From positions 310,001-374,000 of the forward strand of contig NZ_AP017655.1 of NCBI RefSeq assembly GCF_002355855.1: DNA of 64,000 nt, in the 5' to 3' direction. The notes under the pieces were generated by a model. It saw only the letters and a program-made list of their open reading frames with translations. It was not told the origin of the DNA and ran no database searches. The number at the start of each line of letters is the position of its first letter. Positions within the stretch are counted from its first letter, which is position 1. Source of the stretch: Sphingobium cloacae (GTDB taxonomy: Bacteria; Pseudomonadota; Alphaproteobacteria; Sphingomonadales; Sphingomonadaceae). Shown one piece after another: positions 35,489 through 44,517 of this stretch. A program made the position numbers and the translations under genes.

Positions 35489-37161
35489 CAACGCTGGCGC
35501 TTCTTGAGGGCGCGGGTGTCGATGAATTCGCCGCGCGCCATCTTCTCCTCGACCAGTGTCTTGAGCGCGGCGCGGAGGATTTTCTGCGTAGGCGTGCGCG
35601 GTATTTCCGGGACGAACGCGATCCATCCGGGCACCTTGTAATAGGCCATCTGCGCGAGGCTCCAGCGGGCGATATCCTCGGCGGCTCGCGCACCGGCATC
35701 GGGGTCTTCCGTCACGATGAGCGCGGCGACCTCATCGCCGCGAATGGCGTCGGGCGTGGCGGCAACGCCGACCTGCCGCACGAGCGGATGGCTGGCGAGC
35801 AGGGTTTCAACCTCGACCGCCGCGATATTCTCGCCCGAACGGCGGATCACATTCTTCTTGCGGTCGACGAAATGCAGGTCGCCGTCGGCGTCGCGCGACA
35901 CGATGTCGCCGGTGTGGAACCAGCCGCCCTCCCATGCCTCCTGCGTCGCTTCGGGGTTCTTGAGATATTCGGCGAAGAAGCCGAAACGCGGATTGTCACC
36001 CGCACGGCGCACCAGAAGCTCGCCGGGCGCGTCGCCCGCGACTTCCGCGCCTTCATCATCGACGATCCGTATTTCGATGCCGGCGGCGGGGCGGCCGAAA
36101 CAATGGGTGCCGCGCTTGCGCGGTTCGCGATTGGCGCAGATCACGCCGCCGCTGCCGGTTTCGGTCATCGCCCATGCCTCCACCAGCGGAAAGCCGAAGC
36201 GTTCCTCGAAAGGCGCGTGGAGTTCGCCCGGCGCGCCCGCGCCGAACCCGAAGCGGACGCGATGGTCGCGATCTTCCGGCCCTGCCTCGGCCGTCATCAG
36301 CATCGAAGGCATGACGCCCAGATAATGAAGGCATGTCGCCCCGCTGCGCCGGACCGAATCCCACCAGCTTCGTGGATGAAAGCGATCGAGGATGGTGAGG
36401 CACCCGCCGACGCTGATCATCGCCATCGTCGATACCGCCAGCGCGTTCATGTGGAACAGGGGGAGGGGCGTCAGCATGCGCTCTTCCCCTGCGCGCAGGG
36501 CGATGATCCCGCCGGCGTCGCGATACCAGTCGCCCGAATGGAGGAAATATTCGTTGGCAAGCACGCAGCCCTTCGGCGCGCCCGTGGTGCCCGACGTGTA
36601 AAGCAGCGCGGCCTCGGTCGCGGAGTCGGCCTCATCTCGCTCGCCCGCCGGCCGGGCAAGGGCGTGCATGGCCTCATCGGGGCGATAGGCGATCATGGGG
36701 TTCCCGGCTGCCGACGCCGCCGCCATCACTTCCTCTCGCCGCTCCGCCAGCACGAAGGCCGCGTCCATTTCCGAATGGCCGACAAGATATTCGAGCTCGC
36801 CGCGCCGCAGGTCGGGGTTGATCGGTACGATGGATGCGCCAACGCTATTGGCGGCAAGCCAGATCTCGATGAAATCGGGCCGGTTTTCCAACAGGATTCC
36901 GATGCGCTTCCCCCGGCCGAACCCGGCGGCGCGAAGCTGTTCCTGCCTCGCCCTGACCCGGTCGAGCATCGCGGCATAGCTGATGGCCCCCGGATCGATC
37001 CCGTAAACCGCCGCCGTTTCCGGAAGGACATAGAGAAAATCATGGTCGGGATAAGCACCGGCCGTCGTCGCGAACCTCGAAAAAATCGTTTCTTTATCCA
37101 CGGTCTGCCCATCCAGAATCGTCGCGGCTTCAAAGCCCTGGTTATTATTATGCATACGCAT
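35488..37161 (-). CDS. Acyl-CoA ligase (AMP-forming, CaiC-like)
   Basis: 557 residues if started at 37161. The ANL core is complete: ALLYTSGTTGAPKGCVLAN (P-loop), AWAMTETGSGG (A5), GWFHTGDIVSRDADGDLHFVDRKKNVIRRSGENI (A7-A8), and the C-terminal Lys in RTPTQKILR (A10). It activates a carboxylic acid to its CoA thioester, probably the first step for the thiolase-fold/OB-SDR pair that follows with overlapping stops and starts. The nominal ATG codons (37161, 37155) lie inside a palindromic box shared with the iorA promoter, so GTG 37101 (VDKETIFSRFA) may be the true start. Confidence 0.88.
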   Translation of the reverse strand: MRMHNNNQGFEAATILDGQTVDKETIFSRFATTAGAYPDHDFLYVLPETAAVYGIDPGAISYAAMLDRVRARQEQLRAAGFGRGKRIGILLENRPDFIEIWLAANSVGASIVPINPDLRRGELEYLVGHSEMDAAFVLAERREEVMAAASAAGNPMIAYRPDEAMHALARPAGERDEADSATEAALLYTSGTTGAPKGCVLANEYFLHSGDWYRDAGGIIALRAGEERMLTPLPLFHMNALAVSTMAMISVGGCLTILDRFHPRSWWDSVRRSGATCLHYLGVMPSMLMTAEAGPEDRDHRVRFGFGAGAPGELHAPFEERFGFPLVEAWAMTETGSGGVICANREPRKRGTHCFGRPAAGIEIRIVDDEGAEVAGDAPGELLVRRAGDNPRFGFFAEYLKNPEATQEAWEGGWFHTGDIVSRDADGDLHFVDRKKNVIRRSGENIAAVEVETLLASHPLVRQVGVAATPDAIRGDEVAALIVTEDPDAGARAAEDIARWSLAQMAYYKVPGWIAFVPEIPRTPTQKILRAALKTLVEEKMARGEFIDTRALKKRQR

Positions 37162-37169
37162 ATGTTCAC
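37150..37169. promoter_or_regulatory. Candidate operator shared with iorA (ligase side)
   Basis: ATGCATACGCATATGTTCAC at 37150-37169 matches 42048-42067 before iorA at 16 of 20 positions, in the same orientation relative to the genes. The core GCATATGTT and the inverted ATGCATA/CGCAT arms look like a MarR or GntR-type site. The two MarR genes between the two sites are the obvious candidates to bind it. Confidence 0.5.
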
Positions 37170-37251
37170 ATATATATCAAATGGAATCGGGGCCGAGTTC
37201 CGGCTTTTCATGGCCCCGGCAAGCCGGTTCGCCTTGCGGCGGATCAGCCGA

Positions 37252-37734
37252 TCAGCTTTCGCCCTGGCGCAGATTGTCCGTCATGCGCGCGAGCACCCGG
37301 CGGCACGCCGCGAGGTCGGCCTCATGGATGCCATCGGTCAGGCGGGCACAATGGCCTTCCATCAACGGCCAGCAGTCGCGCAGCAGCTTTCTGCCCGCCT
37401 CGGTCAATATGATTTCCCGGCGCCGCATGTCCGTCTCGGGAATCCGGCGCTCGACCCAGCCCGATGCGGCCATGGCGTCGATCGTGCGGCTGGCGGTGGA
37501 CTGATCCACGAAGGTCTGCACCGCGATCTCGTTGACGGTCAATCCGTTCGTGATGTGCAGGACCGACAGCGTGCGCAGCATCACCGTGTTGATCCCCTGC
37601 TGGCCAAGCGTCCGGTTCTGTACGGCCAGGCCCACGCTTGCCAGCCGGTTGACCAGATAAGGCAGGAAGTCTTCCAGTTCCGCAATGCTCGACGGCGGGG
37701 CGGTCTGGAGCAGTATTTCGGCGTCCGGGGTCAC
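37252..37734 (-). CDS. MarR-family transcriptional regulator
   Basis: 160 residues, winged-helix MarR fold: LRTLSVLHITNGLTVNEIAVQTFVDQSTASRTIDAMAASGWVER (recognition helix) and wing ETDMRRREIILTEAGRKLL. It lies between the ligase promoter and a second MarR gene, all on the minus strand. It probably senses an aryl acid or its CoA ester and represses the ligase or iorAB units; the shared box at 37150 and 42048 is a candidate target. Confidence 0.88.
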   Translation of the reverse strand: MTPDAEILLQTAPPSSIAELEDFLPYLVNRLASVGLAVQNRTLGQQGINTVMLRTLSVLHITNGLTVNEIAVQTFVDQSTASRTIDAMAASGWVERRIPETDMRRREIILTEAGRKLLRDCWPLMEGHCARLTDGIHEADLAACRRVLARMTDNLRQGES

Positions 37735-37752
37735 ATCGCGTTTCCTGTCCTG

Positions 37753-38244
37753 CTATCGGATTTTTGCCTGCGTCTCGGAAGATAGCAGGTTCAATATATC
37801 GAGGGCCGATTTCAGATCGTCCGGCGACAGGCCGCCGAACCAGTCGCGCAACAGGGCGTCGTGCATGTCTCGCGCGGCCTCGAAGACCGCGCGCCCCTTC
37901 GGCGTCAGGCTGACGACGAACGAGCGGCGGTCGGATGCGGACATTTCGCGCGTGATGAGACCGTCCGCGACGAGCCGCCGGACAAGGCCGGTCACATTGC
38001 CGCCCGTGACCTTGAGCCGCTCGGAAAGTTCCCCCTGGCTCAGATTGTCGCCAAAACGATGCAGTTGGGCGAGGACGTCGAATTTGGCGATCGAGATTCC
38101 GAACTGGTCCAGGAAAATGCGGTTGAGTCGGGCATAGATCGTGCCCTGCAAGGTCAGGAGGCGAAGCCAGATTCGGGTCTCGATGTTCGAAAGCGGGTCG
38201 TGATATTCGCTCGATTGGGTGCCGGATTGGCCGGTTTGCGTCAT
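37753..38244 (-). CDS. MarR-family transcriptional regulator
   Basis: 163 residues from the ATG at 38244; the frame is open to 38292, and the start is uncertain because no strong ribosome site is seen. MarR pattern: AKFDVLAQLHRFGDNLSQGELSERLKVTGGNVTGLVRRLVADGLI, and the wing SASDRRSFVVSLTPKGRAVF. It is 18 bases from the first MarR gene and behind iorB. The two MarR proteins are not close copies (one has the TGGNVTGLV recognition helix, the other DQSTASRTI), so they may answer to different ligands. Confidence 0.87.
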   Translation of the reverse strand: MTQTGQSGTQSSEYHDPLSNIETRIWLRLLTLQGTIYARLNRIFLDQFGISIAKFDVLAQLHRFGDNLSQGELSERLKVTGGNVTGLVRRLVADGLITREMSASDRRSFVVSLTPKGRAVFEAARDMHDALLRDWFGGLSPDDLKSALDILNLLSSETQAKIR

Positions 38245-38305
38245 GATAGGCACTTTGCTGGGACAGATCGTCATGTGGGTCTGCACCGGCATCTGGGCCC
38301 GCGCG

Positions 38306-39874
38306 TCACGCGAATGACTGCATCGTGCGGATCAGCCCGTCAAGATCGGCATCCTCGCCATCCTTGATCGCGGTCTCGCGCAGACGGCGAGCCCAGCCGG
38401 CGGCATCCTTGCGGCCCGCGATCCGTCCTATCTCGGCGATGACCCGATCGAACTTCGACAATCCGCGCGCATGGGTGTCGGAATAGCCCTTGATCAGCCG
38501 ACGGCATTTCAGCACTTCGACGCCCAGTTCATAATTGCGGCGCGCCATTTCCATCGCGAAATCGAGCCATTCGGTCCGATGCGCTTCCTCTTCGACATGG
38601 CGCAGCGAACGCCGGCGCATGCCGCGCAGCCCCGCGAGCGTGTAGAGCATCAGGAACGAACCGGGCGAATAGGTGCGGACGCGCCGTCCCTTGTTCACGC
38701 GGCGATCGAGCCAGCGATACAATCCTTCCCGCCGCTTCAGCCAGTTGGCAAGGCCGGCGGGCAGCATCCCCGCGATTTCCTCCATGCGCGGATGCATATA
38801 TTCCGTTGTCGAGAGGATATGTTGCGCGCCGACCCCGATCTCGCCTTCGATCCGTTTCCGCCGCGCGCTACGGGTCTTGAGGTCGGCGACGCGGATGACA
38901 TCGTCATAGGCCATCGCGTTCGCGGCATATTTTGCGGCCGTCACCGTCAGCGCAAAGCCCTGGGCATCGCCGCCGATCTCCTTGTCGATCGCATGGACGT
39001 GCCGCAGCGTATCGAGATATTGCCGCCCATAGGCCTCATCCTGGAAATCGACCACCTTCTTCAGCCCGGCGAACGCGATGGACCAGGCTGCCTGGGGAAG
39101 CTCTTGCCGCAATCGCGCGAGCAGCGGCGCGACCCGCGCGTCGGAAGATGTCTCCGGTACCGGATCGGTCGATGCTCCCTCCGGCTCCACGGGCTCGGCG
39201 GCCGGTGCGGGTGAACGGGTCGCCTGTTCGAATGCCCTGTCAAAGGTCCGCAGGCTCGCCGCGACGCCGCGTCCGTCCTTGCCGATCACGCTGTGATAGT
39301 CCTCGATCGGGAAGGGCAGCACGCCCGATCCGGCGAGCGCGCCGAACATCGCGGCCGAGATGACGCTTCCGTTCCGCGTGGCGAGCGCATCCATGTCGAA
39401 GATGATCTGCCGCCGCGCGCTGATGCCGATGGCGTCGACGACCGCGCCGCTCTCGGCAATGCCCTTGCCCGGCGCGCTTTTCTCGGAAATCGCGAAGGAA
39501 CGGTGGTTCGATGCGATGAGCGTCGTGCGATCCGGCGTGACGATTCCGCGCAGGATCGAACGGCCAGCCTCCATGAATTCGGAAGCCATGACGACATCGA
39601 CATCGCCGGGTGTCGGCATCTGGGCGAGGATCGGGCGCTGCCCGTTCGCCGGCTTCATCATCTCGACATAATAGATTGTCGCGCCGGTTCGCTGGGCCAC
39701 GCCGGGGACCGAGGTGGATTGCGCCACCCAGCCTGCATTCTCGGCCAGGCTGACGATCCATCCGGTCAGCACGCCGCCGCCCTGACCGCCCATCGCCACG
39801 ATCGCGATCGCGATCGGCCGCTCGGTCGCCTCGCCGGCCGCCGCCAGCGGGAGCTTCACTGTTTCATCGAGCAT
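38306..39874 (-). CDS. iorB: Indolepyruvate oxidoreductase subunit beta family protein
   Basis: 522 residues. The N-terminal third is the gamma-type domain of 2-oxoacid:ferredoxin oxidoreductases (AMGGQGGGVLTGWIVSLAENAGW, then QRTGATIYYVEMM). The rest is the long C-terminal extension of the large aerobic IorB type. With IorA it converts indole- or arylpyruvate plus CoA to the aryl-acetyl-CoA and CO2. The start ATG overlaps the iorA stop (TGATG), so the subunits are translationally coupled. The longer frame to 40060 is a shadow of iorA. Confidence 0.88.
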   Translation of the reverse strand: MLDETVKLPLAAAGEATERPIAIAIVAMGGQGGGVLTGWIVSLAENAGWVAQSTSVPGVAQRTGATIYYVEMMKPANGQRPILAQMPTPGDVDVVMASEFMEAGRSILRGIVTPDRTTLIASNHRSFAISEKSAPGKGIAESGAVVDAIGISARRQIIFDMDALATRNGSVISAAMFGALAGSGVLPFPIEDYHSVIGKDGRGVAASLRTFDRAFEQATRSPAPAAEPVEPEGASTDPVPETSSDARVAPLLARLRQELPQAAWSIAFAGLKKVVDFQDEAYGRQYLDTLRHVHAIDKEIGGDAQGFALTVTAAKYAANAMAYDDVIRVADLKTRSARRKRIEGEIGVGAQHILSTTEYMHPRMEEIAGMLPAGLANWLKRREGLYRWLDRRVNKGRRVRTYSPGSFLMLYTLAGLRGMRRRSLRHVEEEAHRTEWLDFAMEMARRNYELGVEVLKCRRLIKGYSDTHARGLSKFDRVIAEIGRIAGRKDAAGWARRLRETAIKDGEDADLDGLIRTMQSFA

Positions 39875-42030
39875 CAGGCTTCTCCGAAGCTGATCCGGCG
39901 CCGGTCGCGCCTGGTCTGGAGAAAATGGATGAGCGCCATCGACATCCTTGCCTTGAACCGGTCCCAGCCGGTCGGGTTGTGGATCAGGTCGGCGCGGTAG
40001 AAGGACGGGCACAGCGCCGCCGCCTCTGACACTTCGCCGCAATTGCCGCATCCCACGCAACTATTGTCGATGGCGGCGACGGGATCGTCGCGCAGCGGAT
40101 CGTCGAGATGCTTGACCGAAAGCGACGGACAGCCGGAAAGACGGATGCAGGCATGGTCGCCCGTGCAGATGTCCTCGTCCACCCCGAAACGCTCGATCAC
40201 CACGCGCTTGCCATCGCGGATTTTCCCGGCCGTTTTCGGTTTCTCGCGGCGCTGGCGGTTGAGCATGCATTCGGAGGAGGCGATGATGACCTTCGGCCCT
40301 TCGACCTCGGTCGTCAGCGCTTCCTTGAGCAGCGAGCGCATGCGCCCGACATTATAGGTCCGGTCGACCTGGCGCACCCACTTCGCGCCCACGCCTTCGA
40401 CCGCCTTCGATATCGGATTGTTCGTATCGCGGTTCTTGTTGACCGCGCGCGAGGAGAGGATGTCCTGCCCGCCGGTCGCGGAGGAATAATAATTGTCGAC
40501 GATCAGGAAAACGCCGTCATGCTTGTTGAAGACGGCGTTGCCGATCCCGGTCGTCAGCCCGCCGTGCCAGAAACCCCCGTCGCCCATCACCGCGATCGGC
40601 CGCTTGTTGCCCTTCTGGCCGAAAGCGGCGGCCGATGCCCCGCCCAGGCCGAAGCCCATCGTCGTGGTGCCGATGTTGAAGGGCGGCAGAATGGAGAAGA
40701 GGTGGCAGCCGATGTCAGCCGATACATGATGCTCGCCGATCTCCTGCTGGACCAGCTTCATCGCCGCGAAGATCGGCCGTTCCGGGCAGCCCGTGCAAAG
40801 CCCCGGCGGCCGGGGCGGCACGACGTCCTTCAATCGTTCGACCGCCGGCTCCGCCAGCAGGGAATCCGCTTCTGGCAGGGGAGGGCGGTTGCCGAGCAGG
40901 CGCGGCGCGCTGCCTTCCATAAAGGACAGCACGCCCTTCATGATGACATGGGCGGTATAATCCCCTCCCATCGGCAGCACGTTCTTGCCCCATAGGCGCG
41001 TCTGGATATCGCGCCGGCGCAGCACGGTGTTGAGCGCCTGCTCCAGATAATCGGGCTGGCCTTCCTCGACGATCAGCACGGCGTTTTTGCCCGAAACGAA
41101 ATCCGCGACCTCGCTCTCGATGACCGGATAGGTGACGTTCATGACGTAGAGCGGTATCCGCGTATTGCCATAGGCGTCGGAAAGGCCGAGATATTGCAGG
41201 GCGCGGATGACGTTGTTGTACATGCCGCCCTGAAGGATGATGCCGACTTCCGCCTCTTGCGGACCGAAGACCTCGTTCAGCTTATGGTCGCGGATGAAGT
41301 CGATGGCCGCGGGCAACCGCTTGCGGATCTTCTCCTGCTCATGCGCATAGGCTGCGGGCGGCAGCACGATGCGGTCGAGATCACGCTTGGGCGCTTCGAG
41401 CGCTTCCCGGATCGTCGGGCTGGGCCGCACATTGTCCTTGCATTCGAAGCTGCCATGCATGTGGCAGGTCCGCACGCGTACTTCCAGCATGACCGGCGTG
41501 TTGGAGGCTTCCGACAGCTGGAACCCCTTTTCGATCATGTTGACGATGCAGGCATGATCGGGGCGCGGGTCGAGCAGCCACATCTGCGATTTCATCGCGA
41601 AGGCATGGGTGCGCTCCTGCATGATCGAGGAGCCTTCGCCATAATCCTCGCCCACGATCACCATCGCGCCGCCCGTGACGCCCCCCGACGCCAGATTGGC
41701 GAGCGCGTCGGATGCCACGTTGGTTCCGACCGTCGATTTCCAAGCGACCGCGCCGCGCAGCGGATACATGACCGAAGCGGAGAGCATCGCCGCCGCCGTG
41801 GCCTCGCTCGCCGAGCTTTGGAAATTCACGTCCAGTTCGTCGAGGATATCCTTGGCGTCGGCCAGCACGTCTATCAGGTGGGAGATTGGCGAGCCCTGAT
41901 AGCCGCCGACATAGGCGACCCCGGCCTGAAGCAATCCCTTGGTGATCGCGAGTATCGCCTCGCCGCGAAAGACGTCGCCATCCCCCAGCCGCAAATGTTC
42001 CACTTCCCGCGCGAACGATCGCTCCGCCAT
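39874..42030 (-). CDS. iorA: Indolepyruvate oxidoreductase subunit alpha (TPP and Fe-S)
   Basis: 718 residues. N-terminal pyrimidine-type domain (YVGGYQGSPISHLID), TPP-binding motif MGDGGFWHGGLTTGIGNAVF with DNYYSSATGGQD, and C-terminal ferredoxin-like cysteines (CTGDHACIRLSGCPS and CVGCGNCGEVSEAAALCPS) for Fe-S clusters. It decarboxylates arylpyruvates and hands electrons to ferredoxin or another acceptor. First gene of iorA-iorB. A palindromic box lies 18-37 bases before its start and recurs before the acyl-CoA ligase, which argues for joint control. Confidence 0.9.
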   Translation of the reverse strand: MAERSFAREVEHLRLGDGDVFRGEAILAITKGLLQAGVAYVGGYQGSPISHLIDVLADAKDILDELDVNFQSSASEATAAAMLSASVMYPLRGAVAWKSTVGTNVASDALANLASGGVTGGAMVIVGEDYGEGSSIMQERTHAFAMKSQMWLLDPRPDHACIVNMIEKGFQLSEASNTPVMLEVRVRTCHMHGSFECKDNVRPSPTIREALEAPKRDLDRIVLPPAAYAHEQEKIRKRLPAAIDFIRDHKLNEVFGPQEAEVGIILQGGMYNNVIRALQYLGLSDAYGNTRIPLYVMNVTYPVIESEVADFVSGKNAVLIVEEGQPDYLEQALNTVLRRRDIQTRLWGKNVLPMGGDYTAHVIMKGVLSFMEGSAPRLLGNRPPLPEADSLLAEPAVERLKDVVPPRPPGLCTGCPERPIFAAMKLVQQEIGEHHVSADIGCHLFSILPPFNIGTTTMGFGLGGASAAAFGQKGNKRPIAVMGDGGFWHGGLTTGIGNAVFNKHDGVFLIVDNYYSSATGGQDILSSRAVNKNRDTNNPISKAVEGVGAKWVRQVDRTYNVGRMRSLLKEALTTEVEGPKVIIASSECMLNRQRREKPKTAGKIRDGKRVVIERFGVDEDICTGDHACIRLSGCPSLSVKHLDDPLRDDPVAAIDNSCVGCGNCGEVSEAAALCPSFYRADLIHNPTGWDRFKARMSMALIHFLQTRRDRRRISFGEA

Positions 42031-42047
42031 AATATCCGTCCAAAAAT

Positions 42048-42067
42048 ATGAATATGCATATGTTTAT
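42048..42067. promoter_or_regulatory. Candidate operator shared with the ligase (iorA side)
   Basis: ATGAATATGCATATGTTTAT at 42048-42067 contains the palindrome ATATGCATAT and matches the box at 37150-37169 at 16 of 20 positions. It ends 18 bases upstream of the iorA start, the place for a repressor site over the promoter. Likely bound by one of the two MarR proteins encoded between the sites. Confidence 0.55.
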
Positions 42068-42119
42068 CAGTAAATGATTTGGGTGGCAACCGGAGTTCCG
42101 CGCCATTCCCCGGTCCGTA

Positions 42120-43442
42120 TCAGGTCATGCGCAGATCGACGCGCTGCGCATTGCATGAGAAGCCCGGCATGTAGCGCCGCAGGAATTCGGTCTGGATGGC
42201 GGCGTTCTGCGCCGGTCCCTCCGCCTTTTCCAGCGCCGACGACAGTAGCGCCTCGTCGCGTCCGAAGGCATGGATGCCCTTGAGGTCCGCCCATGCGATC
42301 CAGAAGGACTTTCCGTCTGGCGCGATCCATTTCGGCGAAATCTGGGGCGCATAGGCGCGTGCTTCGCCGTCCCCGCCGGGCGTCCATGCCGTTTCTTCGT
42401 GAATCTGCCGCCACGGTCCCCACGGCGTGGCGGCGACCCAGATGCCGAAATAGCTCGGCTTGCCGAATTCGGTTCCGTCGGGCGCGCAGCCGATCCCCGC
42501 GTTCGCCATCATGTACAGACCCAGCGGCTCGTTGAAGACGACGCTGGGGAGCCATGATTCCACGACCAGATCGCCGGGAAAGAGATTGGTGTAATTGACC
42601 CATCCCCGCGGGAAGACATGGACGGGTTTGCGCTGCCCGATATCCGCCGTCCAGCGGGCGTCGCCGCGCCGCTGCCCGGCATAATATTCATAGGCGGAAC
42701 GATCCGGAAGGCGGTCCGCCGGTGCCCGGAACAGCACCAGTTCGTTCATCCGGCCGTCGACGCTGCCGTTGGTTCCGTACACATAGATATAGCCGTCGCG
42801 GTTCGCGCCATAATCACGGCCCATCTGGAGGATCGAGAGCAGCGAGAAGCACCCGTCCGGTTCGTTGAAGAAGGTGAAGCGATCGCGCGATTGCTCGTCC
42901 CAATCCTCCCACACGACAGGCGACGATCCATCCCGGTTGCGCCAGTTCGATCCGCCGTCGTCGGAGTAGATCAGCTTCGCGCCCGTCCAGCGCCGCGGGC
43001 GATCCTCCGCCCGGTCGAGCGTGCTCAGGAACTGGTAGAGCCTGCCCCGCGCCGCCAGCAGGCCATGCCCAAAATAATGGGGCGCGTCTTCGGGCCGGGC
43101 CGACAGGTTGAGTTCGGGATAGCCCGGCAGGTCGGTGAAGGACACATCGGGGGGCGATCCTGCCGCCGCCCACAGGCGGCTGTTGTAGAAAGCCTGGGGA
43201 GGGTCGGCCCATCCCGGCCCGTCATTGACGGCGATGATCTGGCGGTCGTCGGCCGCCCAGCTCATCTTGTATCCGTCGCCCAGCCCTCCCAACCGCAGGA
43301 TGGTGTCGTCGCGCCGCTGTGCCGCGCGCACCCGCTCGGCATTGTTGCTGGCGAACGGTGCAGCGGCAAGGGCGGCCGGCGCCAGGGCGATGCCCATACT
43401 GACGGCGCCTGCTCCCTTCAGGAAATCGCGTCTATCGGTCAT
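42120..43442 (-). CDS. Tat-exported DUF4185-type protein
   Basis: 440 residues. The N-terminus TDRRDFLKGAG followed by a hydrophobic run and AALAAAPF is a Tat signal. The mature part looks like a five-bladed or similar propeller hydrolase-like fold: many W/D repeats, GGSNWRNRDGSSPVVWEDW, DGYIYVYGTNGS, GLYMMANAGIGC and PWGPWRQIHEE, as in DUF4185 proteins. Function unknown; a periplasmic glycosidase-like or binding role is possible. It lies 90 bases upstream of iorA on the same strand but separated by the iorA operator, so it is a separate unit. Confidence 0.75.
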   Translation of the reverse strand: MTDRRDFLKGAGAVSMGIALAPAALAAAPFASNNAERVRAAQRRDDTILRLGGLGDGYKMSWAADDRQIIAVNDGPGWADPPQAFYNSRLWAAAGSPPDVSFTDLPGYPELNLSARPEDAPHYFGHGLLAARGRLYQFLSTLDRAEDRPRRWTGAKLIYSDDGGSNWRNRDGSSPVVWEDWDEQSRDRFTFFNEPDGCFSLLSILQMGRDYGANRDGYIYVYGTNGSVDGRMNELVLFRAPADRLPDRSAYEYYAGQRRGDARWTADIGQRKPVHVFPRGWVNYTNLFPGDLVVESWLPSVVFNEPLGLYMMANAGIGCAPDGTEFGKPSYFGIWVAATPWGPWRQIHEETAWTPGGDGEARAYAPQISPKWIAPDGKSFWIAWADLKGIHAFGRDEALLSSALEKAEGPAQNAAIQTEFLRRYMPGFSCNAQRVDLRMT

Positions 43443-43526
43443 GTGGTGAGTTTCCCTTGGGCGACCCGTTCCAGGAGCAGGCTTATTCAGGCGATCATGG
43501 AGGCGAGAGGCAAGGCCCGAGCGGCA

Positions 43527-44378
43527 TTACTTGACCTCTTCGCCAGTCTTCATCTGAACGGTGCCGTCTTCACCGACCTTGAACAGCGGATCTTCCTTCT
43601 CGCAGAAATATTCCGACATTTCATATTCGTCGTTCCGCTTGTAGCCATAAGTGAAGGTATATGGCTCCTGCAGCATCTTGGGATCCTCGATCGTGATCTT
43701 GTTTTCGATCAGATTGGGTGCGGTCAGACGGATGCGTTCCGTGATCGTCATCTCATCGCTGTGCGGGATTTCGAAGAAGCGGACATCCTCCTTGACGCCC
43801 TTGGTGGTCACCACCAGGGTATCGCCTTCCCATTTCGCGGTCGACATACCGTAATAGCCGGGGGTGATGTCCTCAAGGGGCGGCATCTTACGGTTCAGGT
43901 AGATGCGGCGAGTCTGGGTGAGGAATTCGGCCAGAACGGTGATCTGTCCCGGCGTTTGGAGGATCTGGAGCGGAAAGATCGCGCCCATGACCGACGGCAT
44001 GCCTTCGGGGATGCACAATGTGTTGGGATCGGCCAGCGGCGTACCGGCTTTCAGCTTGGCATCGCGTTCGGCGCGGATGGCCTTCCACTCGCTCGCATAA
44101 GGTTCCTTGAGCTTGGGGCCGTCACCGGGCACTGGCAGTTCAAGGAAGGTATTCTCCTCACCTGTGACGGGGTCGGGCGCGAAAGGGTCGGGCCAGATTT
44201 CCCAAACGCCCGTGATATTGGGCTCTGCCGTCTGCGGCGTATTTGTCGCGCCGGCCTGCTGAGGGCTTGTGCTGGCCGGCTGGGTGTTTGCGCTGGCCTG
44301 CTGGGTCTTTGCGATGCTGCTATGGGACGCGAATGGCATGAACGCCGCGGCGAGCAGGACGGTTTTCGCAAACTTCAT
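43527..44378 (-). CDS. Exported protein of unknown function (sphingomonad type)
   Basis: 283 residues. Signal peptide (KTVLLAAAFMPFASHSSIA), a low-complexity Gln/Thr/Ala/Pro linker (about 24-52), then a periplasmic domain opening with NITGVWEIWPDPFAPDP and containing LCIPEGMPSVMGAIFPLQILQTPGQ and YYGMSTAKWEGDTLVVTTKG. I have seen this pattern only in hypothetical proteins next to DUF6152 genes. GC and codon use look slightly lower than in its neighbours. It is downstream of the DUF6152 gene on the same strand, with a strong hairpin (44458-44492) between them. Confidence 0.7.
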   Translation of the reverse strand: MKFAKTVLLAAAFMPFASHSSIAKTQQASANTQPASTSPQQAGATNTPQTAEPNITGVWEIWPDPFAPDPVTGEENTFLELPVPGDGPKLKEPYASEWKAIRAERDAKLKAGTPLADPNTLCIPEGMPSVMGAIFPLQILQTPGQITVLAEFLTQTRRIYLNRKMPPLEDITPGYYGMSTAKWEGDTLVVTTKGVKEDVRFFEIPHSDEMTITERIRLTAPNLIENKITIEDPKMLQEPYTFTYGYKRNDEYEMSEYFCEKEDPLFKVGEDGTVQMKTGEEVK

Positions 44379-44457
44379 CGGAATCCTCCAGGGATGTCGA
44401 GATTATGGGTGAACGGATGCATCGCAATGGTGCCCGGGAATTGCCGATTCTTCGGGA

Positions 44458-44492
44458 GCGTCGGTCGTGGTAGCATGAGCCACGACCGACGC
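44458..44492. terminator. Strong 13-bp hairpin between two minus-strand genes
   Basis: GCGTCGGTCGTGG (44458-44470) pairs perfectly with CCACGACCGACGC (44480-44492), loop 9 nt. It lies between the DUF6152 gene (stop at 44518) and the downstream gene (start 44378). With no T run it may be a partial terminator or a stabiliser that sets unequal expression of the two genes. Confidence 0.65.
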
Positions 44493-44517
44493 CCAGTCGG
44501 CGCATGGGACAGGGGAT

